Assembly: GCA_003049485.1 (NCBI GenBank)
Contig: PYST01000312.1
Location: forward strand, 1-45,391
Reading direction: 5' to 3'
DNA from: Ophioceras dolichostomum
Taxonomy: Eukaryota > Ascomycota > Sordariomycetes > Magnaporthales > Ophioceraceae
DNA: 45,391 nucleotides
Below, piece by piece: positions 35,367-45,391 of the stretch. Below the pieces are notes generated by a model. The model worked only from the letters and a program-made list of their open reading frames with translations, had not been told where the DNA came from and searched no databases. The position numbers were made by a program, and so were the translations under genes. Numbering within the stretch: the stretch's first letter is position 1; each line of letters begins with the position of its first letter.

Positions 35367-36914
35367 TCACTCCTCAACCTCCTCGCCCATCACAGCCGCG
35401 AGATTCCGCCTCGCCAGGCTGAGCGTGCTGTTCAGCGCGTTGAGCTTCGCCGAGAGCGACATCAGGCTCGGGTCCTGGCTCTCGACGCGCACCTTCTCGC
35501 GCACATACACCTCCGCCACCTCCCCTGTGCTCCCCCCGTTCGCGCTGCCACGCCTCGACAACGACGGCGACGCTCCTCCTGCTGCTGGTCCTCCCGTACT
35601 CCTCACACCACCACCGTGAAGTGCAGAGTTGTGCGTGTGCGCCGCCGAAGGCGACGTCGGCTGTCCACGGCCGTGTCCGTGTCCGTATTGTTGTAGCAGG
35701 CCTCCTCCTGCCCCTCCTCCGGGAGAATGCACAGTCGGCCGCCCGTCCAGCGTGGCGCAGCAGTACCCGAACACGCGCTCGCTCTCGTCGTGCTCGAGCC
35801 GCCGCGCGGTCCCGATCGCGAGCGCGAACTTCATGCTGACGCTGACGGGCGCGTCGGCCGGCTCGAGGGCGCGCACCCAGAGCACCAGCGCGCTGTCCTG
35901 CACGCCGAAGTAGATGCTGACGTTTTGGAGGGCCGCCTCGGCGGATCCGGGGGCGGGAGGACCACCACTGTGGTGGTCGTTGGAGTGGGAGGAGGAGGAG
36001 GAGCCGCCGGAGGTGATGCTGGCGAAGGGGGCGAGGAGCGGGTTGTTGGAGTGGGGTGCGGGTGGCGGGAGGAAGTGCGTCGGCGCTGTGGACATGGTCG
36101 TCCACCCTGGGTCGGGGGTGGTTAGGGGTGGGCCCTTGAGCACGGAAGTCGCTTCTGTTATGGTAGTGGCCAGGAGACGGAGTTGGGCGGATACGAACGC
36201 GGCTGCGCCGGGGGAGGGGGGTCGTGATGAGCGGCGTGCTGATGGCGATGGTGGTGATGGGTCGGGGAGGTGGGCGAGCGTTTGGGTGAGGATGTCGAGC
36301 GCGTCGGTTAGGAGGGAGTGTAGGTGCGTCAAGGGGCCGAGGTGGATGGGGTGGTTGGTGTCGAGCGTGAGGGTTTGCGCGGGGAGGGTGCGCAGTCGGA
36401 GGGAGAGTGTCTGTGAGAGTGCATCCGTTAGGAGATGGGGATCAACTTCATCAACGGTAAAGGGGAGGAGAGCATGGTTGGCTCTAGCATGCGTGATCTT
36501 GTTAGGGAGTTGAGGTTCAGGGAGTATTATGAATACGAACCCCTTTGACGATGCGCGTGCCGACACGTGTGATGTGCCCTTTTACAATCTCGTTCCGTGG
36601 GGTGCTCACGACAAGCGTGCTGCCCGGATCTACAGGCGCAAGCAGCGCGTAGCAATCCTCAAGGCCATGTTTGAGGCTCTTGAGCGTCGCGTGTAGCTCG
36701 TCGAGGAGCCATTGCAGCTCGCGTGCCTTCAAGCCGGTAATGGGGTCTATTAGCATTTCGTCCTACCAAGGTTTGATTCCCAAGACAGAGTGAGAGCGGC
36801 AGTGGCGGCGGGGAAAGGGGGCTGCAGAACCCAAGCCAAACCACGTACCCGGGCTTCCTCGACAGCGATTTTAAGGTCGGCCGGAGCAATAGGTGGCCAG
36901 ATGTCCACGGACAT
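35367..36914 (-). CDS. RAV2: RAVE complex subunit Rav2 / Rogdi-like protein
   Basis: The model is complement(join(35367..36410, 36541..36762, 36849..36914)), 443 aa. Introns of 86 nt (GTACGT donor, GGTAG acceptor) and 130 nt (GTTCGT donor, CTAAC branch, CACAG acceptor) both fall between codons. Exon 1 encodes a short WPP-containing N-terminus. Exons 1-2 then give the Rogdi leucine-zipper region, including ARELQWLLDELHATLKSLK and the conserved TRVGTRIVKG. Exon 3 continues with LRLRTLPAQTL and NHPIHLGPL. The middle of exon 3 is a long Gly/Ser/His/Pro-rich insert. The end is a helical SLSAKLNALNSTLSLARRNL. Rav2 works with Rav1 and Skp1 to reassemble V1 with Vo of the V-ATPase. The insert makes this protein longer than the yeast one. 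An out-of-frame AUG lies 10 bases upstream of the chosen start. Confidence 0.86.
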
Positions 36915-37543
36915 AATGGGTCATCCTATTATGGCATTAACCATGAAGCTGGCTATTGGGCTGAGTGGAGATAAAGCCTCTCTAAGGGCAGGGAAGCTGC
37001 TAGGCAACTTGACGCTTTGTGGTACTAAGCTCGAGCTACGTAGTAGCTGTAGCTAAAGGTTGAGGTGTCCACGTCGCTGCGCGCAGGCATCCATCATAGC
37101 TGTGGTGATTTTATTGGAAGAAGCCTACGACCGACTCGCGACGGCGGCTGCCTTGGGCGAAGGTTGAAGGGACAGATCGCGATTCTATGTCGTTGAGAGG
37201 GGAGCTGGTGTGGTGATAAGGCGTGACGCCAGTGACGTGACAGGCAGCGGGATATTTCAATGTGGCAGGCGGTGAGACTTAGCGTCCCACGTTAGTGGGG
37301 TGCTGTTGCAATTCGCTGGCTTTAGACCCTTCCTTTCCACTGTCCTGGCGACGATAAACGTCAATCCAGAAGCACGCACGAGGCCAAAGACTTTTTTTTT
37401 TCGTCGCGCTTCTGTTGTAGAGTACTTTCCATCATGCGCGCTGTCATCTGCGGGCTGGGTATTTGATGGCCACCGAGTCCTGCCATCCTACGATATGGTC
37501 CCTGAGATCCTTGGCGCATCCCATTCCCGACATCACCAAAAGA
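36915..37543. promoter_or_regulatory. Divergent promoter region of RAV2 and POP7
   Basis: The genes start 629 bp apart and face away from each other. Unlike the other leaders in this window, both sides contain ATGs close to the start codons, so transcription probably begins close to each coding sequence, or upstream reading frames are used. No other gene is visible. Confidence 0.5.
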
Positions 37544-38341
37544 ATGGCCGACCCCACACAACCCGCGGCGCCTGCTGGTGCCTCCGTAGGCGCGAAACCA
37601 CATCCCGGCCAGGCACTCAATCCTAATGTTCCCCCTCCTCCTGTGCCCGCGTGGCTCGCGGAGCTGCCTGCCCGGCCCATCGTCAAGAAGCCACGCCTAC
37701 CCGATGGCGCGCGCATCGTCAATCGCCGCCTCAACGTCATGCGCCACCGTCCGCCGCCCAACCTCACCCGGGCGAACCAGCACCTTGCGCCCAAGCGCCG
37801 CATCGACATCAGGCCCGGGACTTCATTGGTCGCAGTCTTCAAGCGCGTGCAGAAGCTGCTCGACAAGAGCCCGCGAGGCGTCCTGGTTCAGAAGCTGCAG
37901 GCACCGCTGCTCCCGGACTCCTCCTCCAACAAGAAGAAGCTGGCTGGCAGTAGTACCACCGGCAAGCGACTGCCGCCGCTGTTTCGGGGCGGCGGCAGCG
38001 GTGTTGCGGCCGCTCAAGATGACGACGGCGCCGAGATCACGGCCTACGGGGAGCGTTTTGATGCACTCGTCATCGGAACGGGCGGGCGCAACATCGAGAA
38101 GGCGCTGAAGGTGGCGGCTGTCTTCCAGCGCAGAGGGGACTGCGTTGTGCGGATATACACGAATACTGTCACTGGTATCGATACCTACGAGGTTGGTGGG
38201 GGCGAGGATAATGAAGACGACGTCAACATGGAGGATGGCGAGCAGGACGGCGACGGCGCGGGAGACGAGAAGCCCGGGAGGGTCCTCAAGCAGAGGGTTC
38301 GGAAGGCGAGCTCGCTTGAGGTTGGGATTCGGCTCAAGTGA
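37544..38341 (+). CDS. POP7: RNase P/MRP subunit Pop7 (Rpp20), Alba-type
   Basis: This is a single exon of 265 aa from the AUG at 37544 (AGAATGGCC context). The first 60 residues are Pro/Ala-rich. The Alba-like fold follows in two parts: RRIDIRPGTSLVAVFKRVQKLL (about 85-106), then, after an insert rich in Lys, Ser and Gly (about 120-165), DALVIGTGGRNIEKALKVAA and VVRIYTNTVTGID (about 173-213). The C-terminus is a long acidic run followed by basic VLKQRVRKASSLEVGIRLK. Pop7 pairs with Pop6/Rpp25 and binds the P3 arm of RNase P and MRP RNAs in the nucleus and nucleolus, serving tRNA and rRNA processing. The start is uncertain: an in-frame AUG at 37466 would give 291 residues, and an out-of-frame AUG lies at 37495. 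Confidence 0.85.
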   Translation: MADPTQPAAPAGASVGAKPHPGQALNPNVPPPPVPAWLAELPARPIVKKPRLPDGARIVNRRLNVMRHRPPPNLTRANQHLAPKRRIDIRPGTSLVAVFKRVQKLLDKSPRGVLVQKLQAPLLPDSSSNKKKLAGSSTTGKRLPPLFRGGGSGVAAAQDDDGAEITAYGERFDALVIGTGGRNIEKALKVAAVFQRRGDCVVRIYTNTVTGIDTYEVGGGEDNEDDVNMEDGEQDGDGAGDEKPGRVLKQRVRKASSLEVGIRLK

Positions 38342-41300
38342 GTCTGGTTTGGGAGTCGCACACGGTAGACACAGCAGTCATTGTCACACATCTGATGCAA
38401 TGCTCTCTCCCGTAGTTTTGCTGTCCTCGCGGGGGAGGAAGCGATGGTAAAGCGCGGACGCGGGCTGTTGAAAACGCGCTGTGGAGGATATACCCCAACT
38501 GGATCGGAAGGTCCAGGTCTGGTTCCAGGTAAATGCCTGGTCTGGTCTGACATGTACACTTGCAACGGAGGAGTGCGGTCTCCCGATGGATCGGGATGGC
38601 GCATCGGCGGCGCACGGCGTTTAGGCTCGCGGGTGTGTGTTCTTCGAAACTGGCTTCATATGGATCACTCTAGGTCAAAATTAGGCGGCTGGTATTACTT
38701 GCACCGGCCTCCATATCCCGTATGGAAGAACGGTCACTTGCATTTCTATGCTTTCGATAGTCATCCGAAGTACGTGTATTCGTTGAGCAGAGGGAGTGGA
38801 GGAGTGCCACAAACTGATATGCGCGTAGTGACGACCTTCACGTCTGCGGCCGGCCGATGCAAAGCCCCGATATCTACAAGAAAATTGCGGCACCTACTCG
38901 AAACAGGTCCGAATGTTTCTCTGCAAAGAAACATATTTCACGGGTGACGTTGCAGGAAAACCACCACGCCCAGCCGGCCAATACACATACGATTCGGCCG
39001 GAATCGGGCCTGTTGGCTAGTCATGAACTGTCAGTCCAGGCGGCCCTTTCTGAAGCGACCAATCTGCTCACCGAGGACGAGGATTATACTGGACTTGCTC
39101 GTATGAGATACAGAGCGCAGCGCACGCAACGCACACTCGTCCAATGCCTTTTGCCTGGGAAACAGGCTTCTCGCGGAACAACCCGAGTGGTTTCGGTGTA
39201 AACTGACTCCCTAGACGACTTTCCCGTCGTCGCCTTCCCAATTACCGAATGGATGGATTGGATGGCGGCTCCGTCCGAACAGACGGCCAGGCCAACAAAG
39301 GAACCAAGAGTGTGGTTCGGGCGACACGCGCACGCAAAATTCCATGCGGGATTGATCACCCTGAGTCGCAATGCACCCAGACATGCGAGTCATCGCATGA
39401 CCCCTTCTTTGCAAGAGCCGCAAACGAAACGGAGAGACAAACGAGGGCAAGCCTGAGAGTCTCAAATAAAATGAGTTCAAGGGATGGGGGAGAAAAGGAC
39501 AATTTCAAAACGGGATGGGGAATTTTTGGAAACCGTAGCGGCTTCATCAGAAAGCTGGTTGAAACGGTCTCGGCTAGGAGTACCTCAAAAAAATTCTGCA
39601 ATGCAAGATTCCGGGTTATAGAGAGAGAAAAAGAAGAAGTGACACGCAGAGAAAGAGCGACAAGCGAGAGGCGATCATTGCGAGGATCGTTGATCATCGT
39701 GTCGAGATGCACCCGTCATGACGGGAGGGAGCATGAGAAGATCCTCACATTGCAGCTTTTTTTTTTTTGCCCTTCTTGTTTTCGGGCTGTTTTCTATCGT
39801 ATTTGCGGCGCGACAAGAAAGGGAGGAAATGAACTGGTTGGCTGCGACGATTTCTATCCGAGACTTTCTTCTCCTGCGCGGCTCTGGCTCACTGTCGTGT
39901 GCTTTTCTGGCAGACTCCAGGGTCCCAGGGGACCGGCCCGCATCGACGGTGTGGCGCCAAGCTGAGGGTTCCGAAACAATGTGAGGAGAACTCAGAGAGG
40001 GAGAGGGGAATGGTTTCTCTCTCATTCCGGTCTCCAGCGCGATGCGAGCCCAACACGGCAACGACCCCCCAGAGTAGGTATGTACCACTGTACCAGCTAG
40101 GAGACTCCACGTGTCGCACGTTGGTGGGAGTTTGGAATGTGATGAACAAGAAACAGAACGAACTGAGGAATGGAGACAACGCAGCACCATTCGAGTGAGT
40201 GAGGGGCCACCACTGGCCCGCCACGTCACGCAGGGCGGAAGGACAAGGCCACGAAGGGCATCGTCGAGGCCAGGTATCGTATCGCCCTGTAGTTGTAGCC
40301 CAAGCCCAAGACTATGTAGTCTGCGAGGGTCTATTGAGTGTTCCCGTTGCTTTCGTACCACGCCGGACTGTTGGTTCATGCGTTCTGATGATGAGCGAAG
40401 ATTGTGCACCGTCGTCGCCATCCCTTTCTGGAAGAAAGTGTGGCTTGACTCTATTTTCTTAGTCGGGCTTGTAGTGGCTGGTCACCTCAAGAATAGCGTA
40501 GCCTTCAAGCTTGGCAGCCCGCCCCCCGATTGGAGCCGGAAGGAACTCCATCTTATCCTTCTTGAAAGGAAGCTGTCAGCAAAGAAATCCTTCGTCGGAA
40601 GCCCGCGCCGCGTCTTTGGTGGGGGAATACCATAGCAACGTCCCTGTGCCTGATCATTCCTTTTCTTTGGAGGTGACGAGCGAACAAGCGAGTGAGAGCG
40701 AGCCAGCGGGAGGCCAATGCGAGACCTGCTCGACCGCTTTCTTATCCAACAACTGCCGAGACGGGCGGGCGGATATGCGCCGCCAGAGGGAGTTGTCGCA
40801 CAATTATTATGTATTTCCTTTCTCCCTTTTCTGTTCCCTCCCAAGTTTCCTTACCGAGTCTGAAAAGATGAGTTGTTCAACCTGACAACTTAACTGGATG
40901 CCTGTTCGTGGAACTGCGACGGAGCCTGTGAACAAGTCGGGTGTAATAGAAGCCATTCATCGAAGTGTCGCGCAATCTCCCGAAATTTTTCGGTGATACG
41001 CAAGAGATGAGCATCATCGGCTTCTCTTTGTCTGATGCCCAGTGACTCGCAGAGACTTTCAGAGGAATCGATGGTGCTCCTGTTTTTAGGCGCGTGTCTG
41101 CTACCCGATTGGGACGGAGGGAACAAGAAGCGCCGGAAAACATGGGTTGTGGTGATTTCGTCAACGCCGGGACGAGACCAACTGAGGGGATCCCCAAGAT
41201 CTCTGAAGTCTGGTGGATGGTGGGGTTTTGCCGTTTGCAGTTTAGCTCCAGGAACCGAGTGCGCAATAATTTGGACGCAGGAACGGGCCTCGCACAGACG

Positions 41301-42135
41301 ATTGGACTGCAAGAGGCGGCATACATGCTTTGTCTCGAATGGCAACTCAATGAGAATCGCCTGAAACGAGCTTTCACAACGAAATCCGTTGAAATTGTGC
41401 AATTTTCACCCGATCTTGACATCTCCATCGCATCGCATCGTCGTCACCGTCCCTGTCCTGCGAGCAATGCGCTGGTTGCGATGTGTGGGAAGAACAAAGA
41501 AAAGGATCAAAGCTGACTCAATTACTCTCGCTTGCGAATAGGCTCAATCCATTCTGCTCCAGGAAAAAAGGTAAACGGTGGCTCAGCATCAGCAGCCACC
41601 ATACCAAGCTGCGAGGAGCTGACGGTGAGGGACGGGAGTGGCATCTCTGGCGAGGCAGAAGCATGCCAGACGACGCATCCTCGCCTCACATTGATGCGGC
41701 CAACAGAAAGAGCCACAGAGCCTAGCCAGCAAGAGAGGGAGGAGTCTGGGGGGCCATAGGAAACCCCAGGCAGGAGCCGACCGACAGACAGACGGCCCCC
41801 CGGCTTGAGACTGAGCCTGTAATTTCCGCTTAAAGTCGCAAAATTGACAATGGCAAGTCTTTGGTACCCCGAACGGGCTTGTCCTTCTGGTGTCCCACAG
41901 GTCATTTCCCACGCAGCGCCAAGTAGCCGGTACAAATTATTTTTTGCTTGTGGTCTGTGCGAAAGTGGTCTTGTTGTTGCCCACCACCCATCCGTCCCTT
42001 CTTCCCCCACCAAAAAAAGGCGCAACCACCTGCGCACACCAACGCAGGTACCACACATAGGATCCCGCTCCACACCGCACCAGCGCACGTTGTGTTGTGC
42101 TGAGTCCCGCCTGAGTCCGACCCTGGGCGGTAATG
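38342..42135. other. Gene-poor stretch between POP7 and the GPI-type protein
   Basis: About 3.8 kb with only short, overlapping frames of low credibility on both strands. I recognise no domain, RNA gene or transposon. It includes the POP7 3' UTR at the left and probably distal promoter of the gene at 42849 at the right. Confidence 0.45.
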
Positions 42136-42848
42136 GCAACGGACCTGGGGAGCGGGCGCCCACTTTGCGTGGCGCCCAACCAAGTCTTTTAATCTCCCCA
42201 TTCAGAAAGGCCGCCCCCAGAACCACCGTGCTCCCCTCTCACTCAAGGAACAAACCTCTCTCTTCCTCACACAACACACGCTCGCTCGTCCGTGTTTTCC
42301 CTCTCACCCTCTTTACGCATACAAACAAAACCCACAGACTTCGTTGGCAAAGTCTAACTATCATTCACACGATCAAACAAGTTTTGGATCTACTCATCGC
42401 GCCAGTAACTAGACGCCCTCCTTTTACTACCATCAGCCCAAGCAGCCGATATTCGCAACAAACGCCAGCCAGCCTGCACAATATCCCGCGACAGGAGAAT
42501 CGCGAGGCGAGAACGTACCTTCTTTCTATTCATACGCAGCCAAGCGCACAACGAACGAACGCGGCCACAATCCTTTTTGTGAGGAAGAAAGAGAAGCGGG
42601 AAAAGTACCGAATAGAAAGAGATTAGGGAACAAAGAAGAGGACCGAGGACAATACCACAACAAAGCGGTCGCAATCGCAGACCTCTCCTCGACCCGATCC
42701 GAATCCGAATCCACCGATCGAATCTGGAGATCTTATCATCTACACATTCGTTGCGACTACTATCACTAGCTAGCAGCACAAGTGCTCGCGCATTCACAGC
42801 CGGCATCATCACCACCCACAGGATACCACCAATACCACCACCACCAAA
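42136..42848 (+). promoter_or_regulatory. AUG-free 5' leader region of the GPI-type surface protein
   Basis: No ATG occurs on the plus strand for 713 bases before the start codon at 42849. The left part (42220-42320) is CT- and CA-rich, like a fungal core promoter. A UTR intron is possible, since a CTAAC branch-like element near 42354 is followed by an AAG, but no donor is convincing. Confidence 0.5.
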
Positions 42849-43196
42849 ATGCAACTCAAGTCGTTAGCCCTGGCGCTCCTGCTGCCACTACTCGCCGGCG
42901 TCGCCAGCGCTGAGACGGCCTCCACGACGACCTGCACCTCGACCATGACACTCACCAAGACCGTCAAGCTCACGCGCGTGGTCGCAACGACGACCATGAC
43001 CTACAACAACTCGACGGCGACCTTCGCGCCCACGATCACGAACTCGACCACCAAGGCGCCCACCGCCGCGACCACGGGATCCTCATCCACCTTGCCCGTC
43101 AGCAAGTCCGGTGCTTCGGCGCCAGGGTCCGCGACCAATCTGCACCTCGCGGCCGCTGGTGTGGCGGGCCTGGCTGCCGTCGCCGCGTTGTTGTAA
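42849..43196 (+). CDS. Small Ser/Thr-rich GPI-anchored-type surface protein
   Basis: This is a single exon of 115 aa. Residues 1-21 are a clear signal peptide (LALALLLPLLAGVASA). The mature part is dominated by Thr and Ser and starts with a CTSTMTLTKTV segment that resembles many small fungal wall proteins. It has one cysteine and at least two N-glycosylation sites (NNST, NST). After small residues near GSATN the protein ends in a hydrophobic Ala/Leu/Val tail without charged residues, which is the form of a GPI-attachment signal. I infer a heavily O-mannosylated protein of the plasma membrane or cell wall. No enzymatic domain is present. The codons are strongly C- and G-ending, which together with the long leader suggests good expression. 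Confidence 0.82.
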   Translation: MQLKSLALALLLPLLAGVASAETASTTTCTSTMTLTKTVKLTRVVATTTMTYNNSTATFAPTITNSTTKAPTAATTGSSSTLPVSKSGASAPGSATNLHLAAAGVAGLAAVAALL

Positions 43197-45391
43197 ACAG
43201 GCGCATGGGGAACGAGAGGGGGGAGAGAGGAGAGGAATATCACGTATGGCGGGTTTGGTTTATGAGACGACCGGAGGAGGACGGGAAGACGATGTGGACG
43301 ATGAACGAACGAATTATACCCACCACCAACCCCATACCACACAGGCCCATCCCGAACTCTTCGATGCGAAACATCAACCCAGGCGTTTCTTTTGTCATGT
43401 CTGTCTTGTCTTCGGGCGCCCTCACGGGCTCGCTGGTTGTTTTTTCATTTCTTCTCACACTCTGCGTGGATCGTTTGCCAAACAACTTTGACAATCATTC
43501 GTTTTCACTTCATACTTTCACGGCATCCGATCCCTTTTTCATTTTTCTCTCATTCTTTTTGAGAACTTCTCTTGCTCGCGCACGCCGCTGATGCGACCCC
43601 GTTTACCACATCACCCATGCGGTGCTTTGCGCCGAAACACATCTGTCGTCGTCACCCTTCTTCCTCCTCAGTTGGTGATTTGGACAATCAGGGGAAAGCA
43701 CGGGGCTTTCGCCGAGCAAAAAAGCCTTCGTTTTTGTCTTTCACCTCTTGGACGATGGACAACCTGGACGACCCGGCTTTTCTCTCGCGCATTCTCACCG
43801 GTTCATTTTCGGTCGCCTCGGCACTTTGATGGTGGAGGGACGGACGGACGACATCGGCCGATGCGCAATGCTAGCGAACGACAGCATCCGACTGGCCGAC
43901 GCTTACGCTTCCCGTTCCCGCAACGAGATCGATGCAACCCAACCCTCCACACGAGAAAGGGCTGACAAACGATCGCGGGGACCACCTCTAACTGAGAACA
44001 CCTCGGTCGCTCAGCTTCTTCGATTCTTTCTGTCTGCAGGCCGGCCTGCCTCGCTTCGATCGATGACACCCTCTCCGCAGGTGTGTGCGCGATCTTTGCG
44101 GGCGAGGAGGCAAGTCTGGAGAAAACTCTTTGATTTTACAACGATACCCCATCCAATCGCTTTCTATGTTTCTTGTTTCCTTCTTCGGAAAGGCAAACAA
44201 ACAAACCGCTTTTTGTCAAAACTCTCGCGCGCTTTTGCGCGACCCGATCAAACCGACCGACCTGGCTGTCATCAAGCATCATCAGTGCCCATTGACCTCT
44301 TTTTGTTAAAAGCACGTCCTTTGGAATTGTGCTGCGCACTGTCATCTTGTTTTCTTCGATCTTTCGTTCCATTCATTTGTCTTCCCTCTTATAATTCTCG
44401 CTCATTTTCTTCTTTTCTCTTCGTATTTAAGGGCGAGAGTTAATTTCTTGTTGCGATCTTCGTCATGTCCTTTCTGGTGGCATGCGTTGGGAGAGATACC
44501 TGGTTTTTTCTTCCGTAACCTTTCTTGGAGGGAGTGAAGGACAGGGCTGGAAAAGGAGTGAAATGGAGTTTTATTCTTCGGCGATAGGTTGGCTAAGTAG
44601 TTTTTTTTTTTTTGAATCGAGACGTGAATCTTTCGCGTTACGCGTCCACGACATGTATACCTATATGTGGTCTTGCTTGTGTTTCCCCTCTTTTGAGGTT
44701 ATGTGTGTTCCTCCTCGACTGACCCGACCCCTCCATTCCTAGCGTCAGGCACATTTTTGATGTCTGGGTAGCGGTTGGTGTTCTCGCGTGATCCGTCGAT
44801 CATGAACGTTGGATGATCCAGATCTCTCGCTGAGACACCCGGTGATCCGCTTCGTGAGGTCTAGCCCGGAATTCCAAAGGCACTCAACTCCCTCAACCGA
44901 ACCGTGCTTCCGCCGCGGCGATCATATTGTTTGATCCCTTCACGCGGAATGCCTTCCCATCGTCCACAACAAGACGAGGAATCAACGGAGTTGGCCGTAC
45001 AAGGTGTGTAGGTGTGGGATCTCGGGCTCATAGCACAGCACATCCCAGTGCCCGTCTATGGAAACCCCCGAGAGAGATCCGGAGGGATGGAATGGAATCC
45101 ACCGATGCAGGGACAGGAAGAGGGAGGAGGGATACATCCCATCGGAGCGGCCTTCTGCTGGTCAAAATTACCCGCGAGCTCGAGCCGCAGCCACCAATAA
45201 ATCGCTCAGTCGATGTGTGGGAATGGACGTTGACAGCCTTGTCAGGCAAAACACCCAGGCAAGTACGGTAGTTACCTGGGAGGTACCAAGGTAGTCAGTC
45301 AATGACGGCGCCCACTAGGTGCACACTGCTGTGCGCTTAGATAAGTAAAAACTACTTACGTAATTGTCAAAAATGCATCTAACGCAGCCAA
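43197..45391. other. Gene-free right edge
   Basis: About 2.2 kb with no recognisable gene. It begins with the 3' UTR of the surface protein gene. The rest has CT-rich stretches (43500-43580, 44330-44430), a T run near 44600, and several chance frames with no family features. It could be promoter DNA for a gene outside the window. Confidence 0.5.

Noticed and set aside
41522..42626. Overlapping frames of 234 codons (-) and 260 codons (+)
   Set aside because: Neither shows motifs or codon bias. The right part is the AUG-free leader of the surface protein gene, and the plus frame cannot extend into it as a credible exon.

Overview
This window looks like ordinary nuclear DNA of a filamentous ascomycete (Pezizomycotina, most likely a Sordariomycete). 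Genes are monocistronic and interrupted by short introns of about 80-195 nt, with GT donors, CTAAC/CTGAC-type branch sites and AG acceptors. Codons favour G or C in the third position, and the gene set is typical of the group. I place no species name on it. I can support eleven protein genes and no tRNA, rRNA, CRISPR or intact transposon.

Left part (1-15.2 kb): two cell-surface carbohydrate genes lie on the minus strand, a large multi-pass family 2 glycosyltransferase (568-3515) and a membrane-anchored family 16 glycoside hydrolase (13004-14562). About 9.5 kb without a recognisable gene separates them. Both have long 5' leaders with no AUG on the sense strand. The glycosyltransferase leader also has a 5' UTR intron.

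Middle (15.2-25.5 kb): about 6.7 kb without a recognisable gene ends in an A+T-richer stretch. It is followed by a DUF3433-type membrane protein gene carrying an apparent one-base frameshift, and by a small secreted protein with ten cysteines. This is the most accessory-looking part of the window.

Right part (26.8-43.2 kb): compact housekeeping genes. RPN5 (proteasome lid, +) converges with an FSH-type serine hydrolase (-). ATP18 (F1Fo-ATP synthase subunit i/j, -, four tiny exons) and a NIPSNAP-family protein (+) share a divergent promoter region, and both are predicted to be mitochondrial. NIPSNAP converges with RAV2/Rogdi (V-ATPase assembly regulator, -). RAV2 is head to head with POP7/Rpp20 (RNase P/MRP subunit, +). 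A small GPI-type Ser/Thr-rich surface protein (42849-43196, +) with a leader of about 0.7 kb closes the set.

I did not find a clearly new multi-gene system. The observations most worth following are the split micro-exon ATP18 gene, the frameshifted DUF3433 gene beside a cysteine-rich secreted protein, the very long AUG-free leaders of four genes, the upstream-AUG arrangement at POP7 and RAV2, and the two long gene-poor stretches.
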